Assembly (NCBI GenBank): GCA_963842725.1
Contig: CAWJHN010000004.1
Span: 1,674,001-1,738,000 of the forward strand
Reading direction: 5' to 3'
From: UBA10649 sp963842725
GTDB lineage: Bacteria > Actinomycetota > Actinomycetes > S36-B12
DNA: 64,000 nt
The stretch's first letter is position 1; every line of letters starts with the position of its first letter. Made by a program: the position numbers and the translations under genes. Below, piece by piece: positions 54,752 through 63,771 of the stretch. The notes under the pieces are model-generated. The model saw nothing but the letters and a program-made list of their open reading frames with translations, had not been told where the DNA came from and did no database searches.

Positions 54752-57235
54752 TCACCGCAGAGCCGCACCGCAGGCCGCTTGCGCGGAATTCAGTGCCCGC
54801 TGGCGGGCATCCGCGATCTCGTCCGCCCCCAGCGTGCGGTCCGGGGCGCGAAAGCGCAGGGCGAATGCGAGCGACTTGCTGCCCACCGGCACCTGCGGAC
54901 CCTCGTACACGTCGAACAGCCGCACGGACTCGAGCAGGTCGCCCGCTCCCGCCGCGAGGGCGGCCAGCACGTCGGCGGCGGGCACGGAGCGGTCCACCAC
55001 CAGCGCGAGGTCCTCCTTGGCCAGCGGCTGGGTGCCGACGGCCGGCGCGGTGCGGGCATCGGGCGCCCGGGCGATGACGACGTCGAGGTCCAGCGTCACC
55101 GCCGACGTGCGCGGTGGCAGCCCGTACGCCTCGATCACCCGAGGATGCAGCTCGCCGGCGACGCCGATGACACCTCCGTCGACCAGCAGCTCAGCGCACC
55201 GCCCCGGATGGAACGCGGGGTCCGAGCCGCGAGCCGTATCGAGCCGCACGCCGCAGACGTCGCCGACCGACCTGGCGACCTCGACGGCATCCGCCCAAGT
55301 GGAGGGCCGGGCCGGACCCCACCAGCCCTGCGGTTCGCGCGTTCCCGTGACGATTGCCGCCAGGTGCGTGGGCTGCACCGGCAGGAGGTCGTTCAAGGCC
55401 GCCCACTCCTCGTCGCTGGGCCGGCGGTCGACGGGTGGCCGAACACTCGAGTCGGCACGCACCGGTCCCAGGAAGACCGCGCCGATCTCGAACACGGCCA
55501 GGTCGACGGTGCCGCGCCCGATGTTGCGACGCGCCGCGGCCAGGAGCCCCGGCAGCAGGGTCCCCCGCAGGAAGGGCTGCTCCTCGGACAGGGGGTTGGC
55601 CAGTCGCGGCGAGTCGCGGCGGGGGTCGTCGGGAGGCAGGCGCAGTGCGTCGAGCTCGGTCGGGCCCACGAAGGGGTACGAGAGCACCTCGATCAGGCCG
55701 CGCGCGGCCAGGGTCATGCCGACGCGGCGGCGCAGGCGCTGGGCACGCGACAGCCCTCGCCCGAGCGGGGCGGCGGGCAGCGTCGAGGGCAGCAGGTCGT
55801 AGCCGTTGAGGCGGATGACCTCCTCGACCAGGTCGATCGGGTCGGTCAGGTCGGGACGCCAGGACGGCGGGTTCACCGAGAGGACGGCGCCGTCGGTGCG
55901 GATCTCGCAGCCGATCGACACGAGGAGGTCCGTGACGGTCGATTCGGGGAGGTCCATGCCGGCGACCGCGCCCGGCTCGCCCACGGGCAGGGCGACCGTC
56001 GTGATTGCGCCTGGCGTCTCGACCGCCGTCAGGCCCACGTAGTGCCCACCACCGAACTCGAGGAGCAGGGCCGCGGCGCGAGCGGACGCGTATGGTGCCA
56101 GGTCGCGGTCGACCCCACGCTCGAACCGACGCGAAGCCTCGCTCGACAGCTTGTGGCGGCGTGCCATACGAGCGACCACGTCCGGGGCGAAGTGCGCTGC
56201 CTCGAGCGCGATGCTGGTCGTGGCATCGTCGATCTCGGTGTCGAGGCCGCCCATCGTGCCCGCCAGACCGATGGGCCCGCGGTCGTCGCGGATAACCAGG
56301 TCATCGGCCGACAGCGTCCGCTGGACGTGGTCGAGGGTCTCGAACGGCGTGCCGTCGACGGCCCGGGCCGCCCGGACCGGTCCCTGCAGCTTGTCGAGGT
56401 CGAAGGCGTGCAGCGGCTGGCCGAGCTCGAGCATGACGTAGTTGGTGACGTCGACCGCCAGCGAGACCGGGCGCATGCCGCAGGAAGCCAGTCGGCGCTG
56501 CATCCACAGCGGCGACGGGGCGGCCGGATCGAAGCCGACGATGGTCCGCATCGTGAACAGGTCGCAGCCGGTGGGGTCCTCCGTCCCGCACTCTGCGGGG
56601 GCGCGGTCGGAACGCGGCGCCGGCAGGTCGGCCAGAGCCGTTCCGGGATCCTCGAACGGCACCCCGTACGCGATGGCGGCCTCGCGGGCCAGTCCGCGGA
56701 TCGACAGCGCATAGCCCCGGTCCGGCGTGATGGCGATGTCGAGCACCTCATCGCCGACGCCGACGATCGCAGCCGCGTCGTCGCCGGGCTCCGCCAGACC
56801 CACTGGGAGCACCATGATGCCGTCGTGATTGTCTCCCAGCGACAGTTCGCGCTCCGAGCAGATCATGCCGTCGGAGACCTTGCCGTAGGTGGAGCGCGCA
56901 GTGATCGCGAAGCCGCCGGGCAGCACCGTGCCCGGCAGCGCCACCACCACCAGATCGCCGGCCACGAAGTTGCGTGCCCCGCAGATGATGCCGCGCACTC
57001 CCCCGCCCGTCGGTCCCACGTCGACCTGGCACCAGCGGATCGGCTTCTTGAACTCAGTGAGCTCCTCCACCTCGAGGACCCGCCCCACATACAGGGGTCC
57101 GTCAACTCCGGCGCCCACCGTCTCGACCGTCTCGACCTCGAGACCGGCGCGGATCAACCGGGCCGCGACGTCGCGCCCAGACTCGCCCGCCGGGATGTCG
57201 ACGAGCTCACGGAGCCAGCTGAGTGGCGCGCGCAT
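54752..57235 (-). CDS. pheT: Phenylalanyl-tRNA synthetase beta subunit
   Basis: The protein has 827 aa. The order is N-terminal segment, EMAP-like tRNA-binding domain (LYVGRVLEVEELTEFKKP...ICGARNFVAGDLVVVALPG), B3/B4 editing domain, B5 (LPVGEPGAVAGMDLPESTVTDLLVSIGCEI), the catalytic-like core (FEIGAVFLGP) and a C-terminal anticodon-binding FDX-ACB domain (DLALVVDRSVPAADVL...). It partners PheS as an alpha2beta2 enzyme. The ATG overlaps the pheS stop by one base (TGATG). Confidence 0.95.
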   Translation of the reverse strand: MRAPLSWLRELVDIPAGESGRDVAARLIRAGLEVETVETVGAGVDGPLYVGRVLEVEELTEFKKPIRWCQVDVGPTGGGVRGIICGARNFVAGDLVVVALPGTVLPGGFAITARSTYGKVSDGMICSERELSLGDNHDGIMVLPVGLAEPGDDAAAIVGVGDEVLDIAITPDRGYALSIRGLAREAAIAYGVPFEDPGTALADLPAPRSDRAPAECGTEDPTGCDLFTMRTIVGFDPAAPSPLWMQRRLASCGMRPVSLAVDVTNYVMLELGQPLHAFDLDKLQGPVRAARAVDGTPFETLDHVQRTLSADDLVIRDDRGPIGLAGTMGGLDTEIDDATTSIALEAAHFAPDVVARMARRHKLSSEASRRFERGVDRDLAPYASARAAALLLEFGGGHYVGLTAVETPGAITTVALPVGEPGAVAGMDLPESTVTDLLVSIGCEIRTDGAVLSVNPPSWRPDLTDPIDLVEEVIRLNGYDLLPSTLPAAPLGRGLSRAQRLRRRVGMTLAARGLIEVLSYPFVGPTELDALRLPPDDPRRDSPRLANPLSEEQPFLRGTLLPGLLAAARRNIGRGTVDLAVFEIGAVFLGPVRADSSVRPPVDRRPSDEEWAALNDLLPVQPTHLAAIVTGTREPQGWWGPARPSTWADAVEVARSVGDVCGVRLDTARGSDPAFHPGRCAELLVDGGVIGVAGELHPRVIEAYGLPPRTSAVTLDLDVVIARAPDARTAPAVGTQPLAKEDLALVVDRSVPAADVLAALAAGAGDLLESVRLFDVYEGPQVPVGSKSLAFALRFRAPDRTLGADEIADARQRALNSAQAACGAALR

Positions 57236-58344
57236 CAGGCCTCCAGTCCGAACGCTGCGGTGAATCGGACGTCGCCCTCGACCATGTCGCGCATGTCGCT
57301 GACGCCGTTGCGGAACATCAGCGTCCGTTCCACGCCCATGCCGAACGCAAAGCCGCGATAGACCGCAGGATCGATGCCCACCGCCTGCAGTACGCGGGGA
57401 TTGACCATCCCGCAGCCCCCCCACTCGATCCAGCCCTCGCTGCCGCAGGTGCGGCATGGGCGATCGGGATCGCCGACGGACGCGCCACGGCAGACGAAGC
57501 ACTCGAGGTCGACCTCGGCGCTGGGCTCGGTGAACGGGAAATACGAGGGGCGCATGCGCGTATGGATGCCGTCGCCGAACATGGACGCGGCGAAGTGGTC
57601 GAGCGTGCCGCGCAGGTCGCCCATGGTGATACCGCGGTCGACTGCGAGGCCTTCGATCTGGTGGAAGACCGGGGTGTGCGTCGCGTCGAGCTCGTCCGTG
57701 CGGAAGACGCGTCCCGGGGCGACCACGTAGATGGGCAGCTCGCGATCGAGCATCGCGCGGATCTGGATCGGCGACGTCTGCGTGCGCAGGACCACGCCGC
57801 TCTCCGACGACTCCACGAAGAAGGTGTCCTGCATCGTCCGGGCCGGGTGGTCGGGGGGCACGTTCAGGGCATCGAAGTTGACCCACTCCGCCTCGGCCTC
57901 CGGACCCTCCGCGATGTCGTAGCCCATGGAGATGAACACGTCCGCCACGCGCTCCATGAGCGTGGTCAGCGGATGCCTGCCCCCGACCGGGTTGCGGTCG
58001 GTGGGCAGGGTCACGTCGACGGTCTCCTCGACCAGCACCCGCTCGTCGCGCTCGCGCTCGAGCTCGAGCTGTCGCGCCTCGAGGGCGGCCCTGATGCGAC
58101 CGCGCGCCTCGCCGACCCGCTTGCCGGCGTCGGCCTTGGCAGCGGGCGGCAGGGCGCCGATCTCGCGATTGGCCAGGGCCAGCGGTGACCGATCACCGGC
58201 GTGCGCCAGCCGGATCTCCTTGAGCTCGCCCAGATCGGACGCCGCCTCGATCGCGGCAACCGCAGCCGCGACCATCCCCTCGACGGCGTGCGCATCAAGG
58301 CTGGCCACCTGCTTGGGATCGAACGAGGTATTGGGGCCGGACAC
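57235..58344 (-). CDS. pheS: Phenylalanyl-tRNA synthetase alpha subunit
   Basis: A 369-aa class II catalytic subunit. The N-terminal coiled coil (to about 90) is followed by HPLTTLMERVADVFISMGYDIAEGPEAE, RTQTSPIQIRAM (motif 2 region), FTEPSAEVDLECFVC and GMGVERTLMFRNGVSDMRDM (motif 3). A Cys-rich insert (CFVCRGAS...CRTCGSEGW) may bind zinc. The GTG at 58344 follows AGGAAGG. Confidence 0.95.
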   Translation of the reverse strand: MSGPNTSFDPKQVASLDAHAVEGMVAAAVAAIEAASDLGELKEIRLAHAGDRSPLALANREIGALPPAAKADAGKRVGEARGRIRAALEARQLELERERDERVLVEETVDVTLPTDRNPVGGRHPLTTLMERVADVFISMGYDIAEGPEAEAEWVNFDALNVPPDHPARTMQDTFFVESSESGVVLRTQTSPIQIRAMLDRELPIYVVAPGRVFRTDELDATHTPVFHQIEGLAVDRGITMGDLRGTLDHFAASMFGDGIHTRMRPSYFPFTEPSAEVDLECFVCRGASVGDPDRPCRTCGSEGWIEWGGCGMVNPRVLQAVGIDPAVYRGFAFGMGVERTLMFRNGVSDMRDMVEGDVRFTAAFGLEA

Positions 58345-58402
58345 GTTGCGCCTTCCTGGGACGTCGGATGCTCGGGGCCTGCTGCTCGATCGGGACGGTC
58401 GA

Positions 58403-60274
58403 CTACTCGCCGAGGATGGCTGAGACGAGCACGTCGACGGACTTGTCGAGGTCGCCCGTGCCGTGCAGGACGACGTCGGCGTGCTCGGGAGCCTCGTACG
58501 CCTGGCCCATGCCGGTCATGTTCGGCAGGTTCCCGGCAGCCGCCTTGGCGTACAGGCCCTTGGGGTCGCGCTCCGCGCACACCTCGACCGGCGTGTCGAT
58601 GTAGACCTCCATGAACTCTCCCTCGCCGAACAGGCCGGCCGCTGCCTCCCGATCCGACCGGTAGGGCGACACCAGCGCGACGAACACGACGAGTCCGGCG
58701 TCGCGCATCAGCTTGCCCACCTCGGCGACGCGCCGGACGTTCTCGGCGCGGTCCTCGGACGTGAAGCCGAGGTCCTTGTTGAGGCCGGTCCGCACGTTGT
58801 CGCCGTCAAGCACATAGGTGTGGACGCCGAGCGCGTGCAGCTTGCGCACGGCCGCGTCCGCGATCGTCGATTTGCCCGAGCCAGGGAGCCCGGTCAGCCA
58901 TACGACCTTGCCGGAGTGGCCCATCAGCCGCACCCGCGCCTCGTGGTCGACGTCGTAGGTGTGCGGCACGACGTTGAAGGCGCGCCGCATGACGTGGCGC
59001 ACCATGCCCGCGGCGACGGTGTCTGCCGTCACGCGATCGACGAGGAGGAAGCCACCGGTGTCGCGGCACACCGCGTACGGGTCCATCGGGATCGGCTTGT
59101 CGGTCGCGATCTCGACCCGGCCGATCCCGTTCATCTCGAGCAGTCGGGCCGCGTGCTGATGGCCGGACACGACGTCCTGTCGGTACCGCACGTTGGTCAC
59201 GGTGGCGGGCACGGATCGCGACCCGGAGATGAGCAGGTAGGACCGGCCGTGGGCGAGGGGCTCCTCGCCGAGCCACACCATGTCGACGGCAAAGCGGTCG
59301 GCCGGCTGCAGCTGCTCGCCCGCCGCGCTGGCGATGACATCGCCCCGCGTCACGTCGACCTCGTGGTCCAAGGTGATCGTGACGGCCTGGCCGGCCTCGG
59401 CCTGCTCGAGATCGGCGATGTGCCCCTCGGTGTGCAGGTCGTACGTGACGATCCGGTCGACGAGGGCCGGGCGGCCCGAGTCGGCCACGACGACGGCGTC
59501 GCCCCGGGCCACGCGTCCGGCAACCACCGTGCCCGCGTAGCCGCGGAAGTTGCCCTCGGCGCGCACCACGAACTGCACCGGGAACCGCAGGGCCGAGTCC
59601 GCGGTCACGGAGTCGACGGACTCCCAGTCCGACAGGTACTGCAGGAGGTTCGGACCCTTGTACCAGGGCATGTTCTCGCTGTCGTGGGTGACGTTGTCGC
59701 CCAGAGCGGCGCTGACGGGGATCGCCACCACGTCGGGGACGTCGAGCCGGGCCGCGGTCGTGCGGACCGTGCCGACGATCTCCTCGAACGTCGCGTGCTC
59801 GTATCCGACGAGGTCCATCTTGTTGACGGCGATGACCACGGTCTTGACGCCCATGAGCGCACAGATGGTCAGGTGACGGTGGGTCTGGTCGCGCACGCCG
59901 CGGTGGGCGTCGACCATGAGGACGGCGACATCGCCGTTGGACGCCGCCACGGCCATGTTCCTGGTGTACTGCTCGTGACCGGGAGAGTCGGCGATCAGGA
60001 CCCGGCGTCCGTTCGGCAGGTTCATGTGCCGGTATGCGACGTCGATCGTGATGCCCTGCTCGCGCTCGGCCTCGAGCCCGTCCGTGAGGAGGGAGTAGTC
60101 GATGTCGCCCACGGGGACGGTCGAGCCACCGCGACGGGTGCGTCGCGCATAGTCGAGCTGGTCGAGGGGAACCGAGTCGGTCTCGGCCAGCAGTCGCCCG
60201 ATGAGGGTGGACTTGCCGTCGTCGACCGATCCGCAGGTCACCAGGTGCAGGACCGGTGTCAGCTTGCCGCCCAC
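58403..60274 (-). CDS. cysNC: Bifunctional sulfate adenylyltransferase large subunit / APS kinase
   Basis: A 623-aa fusion. Residues about 1-430 form the CysN GTPase: TCGSVDDGKSTLIG (G1), GITIDVAYRHM, ADSPGHEQYTRNM (G3) and AVNKMDL (G4). From about 440 an APS kinase follows with VWLTGLPGSGKSTIADA and LDGDNVRTGLNKDLGFT. With CysD it turns sulfate to APS and then PAPS. The GTG at 60274 overlaps the cysD stop by one base (TAGTG). No PAPS reductase or sulfotransferase gene is in the window. Confidence 0.94.
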   Translation of the reverse strand: MGGKLTPVLHLVTCGSVDDGKSTLIGRLLAETDSVPLDQLDYARRTRRGGSTVPVGDIDYSLLTDGLEAEREQGITIDVAYRHMNLPNGRRVLIADSPGHEQYTRNMAVAASNGDVAVLMVDAHRGVRDQTHRHLTICALMGVKTVVIAVNKMDLVGYEHATFEEIVGTVRTTAARLDVPDVVAIPVSAALGDNVTHDSENMPWYKGPNLLQYLSDWESVDSVTADSALRFPVQFVVRAEGNFRGYAGTVVAGRVARGDAVVVADSGRPALVDRIVTYDLHTEGHIADLEQAEAGQAVTITLDHEVDVTRGDVIASAAGEQLQPADRFAVDMVWLGEEPLAHGRSYLLISGSRSVPATVTNVRYRQDVVSGHQHAARLLEMNGIGRVEIATDKPIPMDPYAVCRDTGGFLLVDRVTADTVAAGMVRHVMRRAFNVVPHTYDVDHEARVRLMGHSGKVVWLTGLPGSGKSTIADAAVRKLHALGVHTYVLDGDNVRTGLNKDLGFTSEDRAENVRRVAEVGKLMRDAGLVVFVALVSPYRSDREAAAGLFGEGEFMEVYIDTPVEVCAERDPKGLYAKAAAGNLPNMTGMGQAYEAPEHADVVLHGTGDLDKSVDVLVSAILGE

Positions 60275-61224
60275 TAGAAGTACCCTTCCTTCTTCTTGCC
60301 CTCCATGGACTCCGCGCCGCCCTCGCCGTCGATCAGGCGACCCGACCGCTCGGAGTACTTGGCCCCCTCCATCTCGGCCACGAGCTGCTCCATGGTGTCG
60401 GCCGTCGACTCGACCGCGCCCGTCAGCGGATAGCAGCCGAGCGTGCGGAACCGGACGGAGCGCATCTGCGGCACCTCGCCCTCGCGCAGCGGCAGGCGGT
60501 CGTCGTCGACCATGATCCACATGCCATCGCGCTCGACGACGGGTCGCGGCTTCGCGAAGTAGAGGTCCGGGATGGGGATCGCCTCGCGCTGGATGTACTT
60601 CCAAACGTCGAGTTCGGTCCAGTTCGACAGCGGGAAGACCCGCATGCTCTGCCCTGGGGCGAGCTGGGTGTTGGCCGTGCGCCAGAACTCCGGACGCTGC
60701 TTGCGCGGCTCCCACTGGTGCCCGGGCTCGCGCAGGCTGAAGATGCGCTCCTTGGCTCGGCTGCGCTCCTCGTCGCGGCGGGCGCCACCGATGGCGGCGT
60801 CGAAGCCGTACCGGTCGATGCCCTCGCGCAGGGCGACGGTCTTCATCAGGCGGGTGTACTCGTGGGTGCCATGCGAGAACGGCGACACCCCTTCGACGAT
60901 GGCCTCCTCGTTGCGGGCGATGCGCAGGTCGAGGTGCAGCTCGCTGACCCGACGGTCGCGGAACTCGATCATCTCGCCGAACTTCCAGGTGGTGTCGATG
61001 TGCATCACCGGGAACGGGATCGGAGCCGGGGCGAATGCCTTGACCGCCAGATGCAGCAGAACTGAGGAGTCCTTGCCGATGCTGTACAGCAGGACCGGGT
61101 TGCGGAAGGCTGCGGCCGTCTCGCGGTAGATGTGGATGGCCTCGGCCTCGAGCTCGTCGAGCACGGCGTCGTAGGGCACCTCGATCGTCGTGGTCGACGG
61201 GGTGGTGGCGGGCGTCACGCGCAT
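60274..61224 (-). CDS. cysD: Sulfate adenylyltransferase small subunit
   Basis: A 316-aa PP-loop ATP pyrophosphatase: VLLYSIGKDSSVLLHL (PP-loop SIGKDSS), HIDTTWKFGEMI, FDAAIGGARRDEERSRAKERIFS and PLSNWTELDVWKYI. It forms the heterodimeric ATP sulfurylase with CysN. The ATG at 61224 is preceded by AAAGGA. The oxygenase-like gene ends 74 bp upstream, so all three may be one transcript. Confidence 0.95.
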   Translation of the reverse strand: MRVTPATTPSTTTIEVPYDAVLDELEAEAIHIYRETAAAFRNPVLLYSIGKDSSVLLHLAVKAFAPAPIPFPVMHIDTTWKFGEMIEFRDRRVSELHLDLRIARNEEAIVEGVSPFSHGTHEYTRLMKTVALREGIDRYGFDAAIGGARRDEERSRAKERIFSLREPGHQWEPRKQRPEFWRTANTQLAPGQSMRVFPLSNWTELDVWKYIQREAIPIPDLYFAKPRPVVERDGMWIMVDDDRLPLREGEVPQMRSVRFRTLGCYPLTGAVESTADTMEQLVAEMEGAKYSERSGRLIDGEGGAESMEGKKKEGYF

Positions 61225-61298
61225 TGTCCTTTCGTCACGGGGTGCATCTCCCCATCGCCCGGTGCGGTTCCCCGGGCTGGCAGGTCAGGTGAAAAGGA

Positions 61299-62139
61299 TC
61301 AGGCCTCGGACAGGATCTCGGTCGCATAGCCGCTGCTGAGGCTGCCGTCGCCGAAGGTCGGATCGGCGCCTCGGGCGGCCAGGGCTGCGGCCCGGTCGTC
61401 ACGCATCCTCTGCGCCTCGGCCTCGGCCTCGGCCGTGAGGCCCGGGTCGAGCGGTGCGACGTCGATCGACACGACCGGGTTGCGGGCCGCGATGTACTGG
61501 TCGAGTTCTGGACCGCACGTCCACGAGGTGATCAGGCAGTAGCGAGGCTCGTCGCCCGGGTGCCACACGGCGTGCCACAGGCGCTGCGTGTCGATGATGA
61601 CCTGCGCCCCGGCCGGCAGAGGCACCCGGACCTCGGTCGCCGGGTCGTCCTTGTCGCTGCGCAGCACCATGAGCGAGTCGGGGTTGTCGGTCAGGTTGAA
61701 GAAGCCGCGCACGATCCAGCCGGTGCCCTCCGGGTTGAGCCGGTTGTTGTCGTCGCGGTGCATGTTGTAGAGCGCCTCGGCGTAGGTGTTGGGCTGCAGT
61801 TCGATGACGCGGCACCGGCCGATGTTGGCTCCCGGCTCGTTGGCCCGGGCCACCAGGCGCGGAGCCACGGCGACGTTCGCATCGACCCATACGCCGTCCT
61901 TGTCGGTCTTCGGCGGCGTGTGGTTCCAGAAGCCATCGCACTCCATGTCGCCGTATGCGCTCGCGAGCGGGGCGAACCGCGTGTCGCCGGAGGACTTCCA
62001 GTCGACGAAGGTGAGGTCCTCCCACTCGCGCGGATCCTGACTCTGGTCGTACGAGTCGAGCACGACGTAGCCGGTCTCGCGCGAAGATCGGCAGGGTGAC
62101 GTAGCCGCGGGTGCGATCGGCAGCCGTCGAATCGGACAT
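61299..62139 (-). pseudogene. 2OG-Fe(II)-oxygenase-like gene with a frameshift
   Basis: The ATG at 62139 has a good AAGAAGG ribosome site and starts MSDSTAADRTRGYVTLPIF. That frame then loses sense, while the next frame continues ETGYVVLDSYDQSQDPREW to a normal stop at 61299. One base too many near 62077-62085, in a GCGCG run, explains this. The body (~260 aa) has a cupin-like pattern: H-x-D in NMHRDDNN, a distal His in LWHAVWH, and Arg in DEPRYCLI, as in 2-oxoglutarate/Fe(II) dioxygenases. The substrate is unknown; it precedes cysD-cysNC. It is either a sequencing error or a recent pseudogene. Confidence 0.65.
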
Positions 62140-62208
62140 GTTGGACCCTTCTTGCCTCGTGGCATGGAACAGCGTGGCTCGTGGCCGGTACCTAGTCTGT
62201 CATCCCCC

Positions 62209-63036
62209 TCAGTGCGGGCCCAATCGGCTTTGCCCGTGGGCCGCGACGAACAGCACCACGGCAGCCGCGATCGCCGCATTGAGGGACTCCGCTCGTCCCT
62301 GCAGGGGAATGGCGACCGAGAGGTCCGCGGCAGAGCGCGCCGTGGCGCCCACGCCATGGGCCTCCGAGCCGATCACCCAGCAGGTCGTCCGACCCAGTCG
62401 GCCGGCGTCGACCGCCTCGAACAGGTCCACGGCGCCGTCGCCTGCCGTGACGGCGAGCACGCGGCCGGCGCGCCTGGTGGCAGCGGCGATGGTCGACATG
62501 TCGACGTCGGGCACCACGGGCAGGTGGAACAGGGAACCGGCTGTGGACCGCACCACCTTGCCGTTGTGCACGTCGGCGCATTCGGGCGTGAGCAGGACGG
62601 CGGCCGCGCCAGCTGCGTCCGCGGTACGGATGATGGTGCCCACGTTGCCGGGGTCTCCCACCGCGTCCAGGACGAGCACCGGCCCATCGCCCGCCATCAG
62701 GGCGTCCAGATCCCTCGAGGGCAGCAGGTCGCAGGTCGCCAGGATGCCCTGGGGCTGGCGCGTCTCCGACATGGCGGCCATCGCCGCGGGTGCGACCCAG
62801 GTGACCCGGGCACCGACTCGCTCGGCATCGGCGACGTCCGGCGAAAAGGCGCCGCCGGTGTCCTGGTCCACGAACAGGTCGCGAACCGGGGCACCGGCGG
62901 TGAGTGCACTGCGCACCCCCTGCGGTCCCTCGACGACGAAGCGACCGGCCTTCCGCCGGCCCTGCCTCGTGTGCAGGGAACGAACCGCCGTCACCCTCTC
63001 GGACGACGCGGACGTCACCCGATTGGCGCCGGGCAC
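62209..63036 (-). CDS. TrmH/SpoU-family 23S rRNA 2'-O-methyltransferase
   Basis: The protein has 275 aa. The N-terminal substrate-binding domain (GRFVVEGPQGVRSALTAGAPVRDLFV) is followed by SPOUT motifs VGDPGNVGTIIRTADAAG, WVIGSEAHGVG and IPLQGRAESLNAAIAAAVVLF. A TrmH-type gene after rplT is conserved in actinobacteria and is thought to modify 23S rRNA. The GTG at 63036 lies 19 nt after the rplT stop; an internal GTG six codons later is an alternative. Confidence 0.9.
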   Translation of the reverse strand: MPGANRVTSASSERVTAVRSLHTRQGRRKAGRFVVEGPQGVRSALTAGAPVRDLFVDQDTGGAFSPDVADAERVGARVTWVAPAAMAAMSETRQPQGILATCDLLPSRDLDALMAGDGPVLVLDAVGDPGNVGTIIRTADAAGAAAVLLTPECADVHNGKVVRSTAGSLFHLPVVPDVDMSTIAAATRRAGRVLAVTAGDGAVDLFEAVDAGRLGRTTCWVIGSEAHGVGATARSAADLSVAIPLQGRAESLNAAIAAAVVLFVAAHGQSRLGPH

Positions 63037-63055
63037 GGGGGTGGGAACGGACCCG

Positions 63056-63424
63056 TCAGGCGGCGTCGGACGGCAGCGCCGCGCGCGACACCTCGACCAG
63101 CGTCGCGAACGCGGCCGCGTCGTTGACGGCCAGCTCGGCGAGCATGCGCCGGTCGACCTCGACGCCTGCGGCCTTGAGGCCCTGCACGAAGCGGTTGTAC
63201 GTCATGCCGTTGGCACGGGCGCCCGCGTTGATCCGCTGGATCCAAAGGCGCCGGAAGTCACCCTTGCGATTGCGACGGTCGGCATATGCGTAGACCAGCG
63301 AATGGGTGACCTGCTCCTTGGCCTTGCGGTACAGACGTGACCGCTGGCCCCGGTAGCCGGACGCCCTCTCGAGCATGTCGCGACGCTTCTTCTGGGCATT
63401 GACTGCGCGCTTTACGCGTGCCAT
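63056..63424 (-). CDS. rplT: 50S ribosomal protein L20
   Basis: A 122-aa protein starting MARVKRAVNAQKKRRDMLERASGYRGQRSRLYRKAKEQV and containing NRKGDFRRLWIQRINAGARANGMTYNRF, diagnostic for L20. The ATG at 63424 follows AGGAGA. It is the third gene of infC-rpmI-rplT. Confidence 0.97.
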   Translation of the reverse strand: MARVKRAVNAQKKRRDMLERASGYRGQRSRLYRKAKEQVTHSLVYAYADRRNRKGDFRRLWIQRINAGARANGMTYNRFVQGLKAAGVEVDRRMLAELAVNDAAAFATLVEVSRAALPSDAA

Positions 63425-63473
63425 GGCGTTCTCCTGGTGTTCGTGGACGTATGACGACGTGGTGGGAAGGACG

Positions 63474-63495
63474 GGCCCCCGTCACGACGGGGGCC
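63474..63495. terminator. Perfect 10-bp hairpin between rpmI and rplT
   Basis: GGCCCCCGTC and GACGGGGGCC pair perfectly around two bases. It lies 9 nt after the rpmI stop and 49 nt before the rplT ATG. It could be an attenuator, a processing site or a partial terminator inside the operon; there is no T-run. Confidence 0.45.
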
Positions 63496-63503
63496 GGGAG
63501 GGG

Positions 63504-63698
63504 TCAGTGGCCGAGGAGGCGCTTGACCTTCTTGACGTCGGCGGGTGCGACGACCTGATCGGACTCCAGCTTGCGGGCGCGCTTGCTGGACTTGACCTCC
63601 ATCATGTGCCGGCGGCCGGCCTGCTCATGGGTGATCTTGCCCGAGCCGGTCACCTTGAATCGCTTCTTGGAGCCGCTGTGGGTCTTCTGCTTCGGCAT
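63504..63698 (-). CDS. rpmI: 50S ribosomal protein L35
   Basis: A 64-aa basic protein: MPKQKTHSGSKKRFKVTGSGKI, HEQAGRRHMM and VKRLLGH at the end, diagnostic for L35. The ATG at 63698 follows GAGGAAG. Confidence 0.97.
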   Translation of the reverse strand: MPKQKTHSGSKKRFKVTGSGKITHEQAGRRHMMEVKSSKRARKLESDQVVAPADVKKVKRLLGH

Positions 63699-63771
63699 GC
63701 TGCTTCCTCGCTCTTCCGGTCCGGCCGCGTTCGCCGGGGGGTCTGTGGGTGGTGCGGTGCTGCTCGCCCGA

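Noticed and set aside
54566..57361. 931-aa plus-strand ORF
   Set aside because: Antisense shadow of pheT and argC; composition is Arg/Gly/His-rich without motifs.
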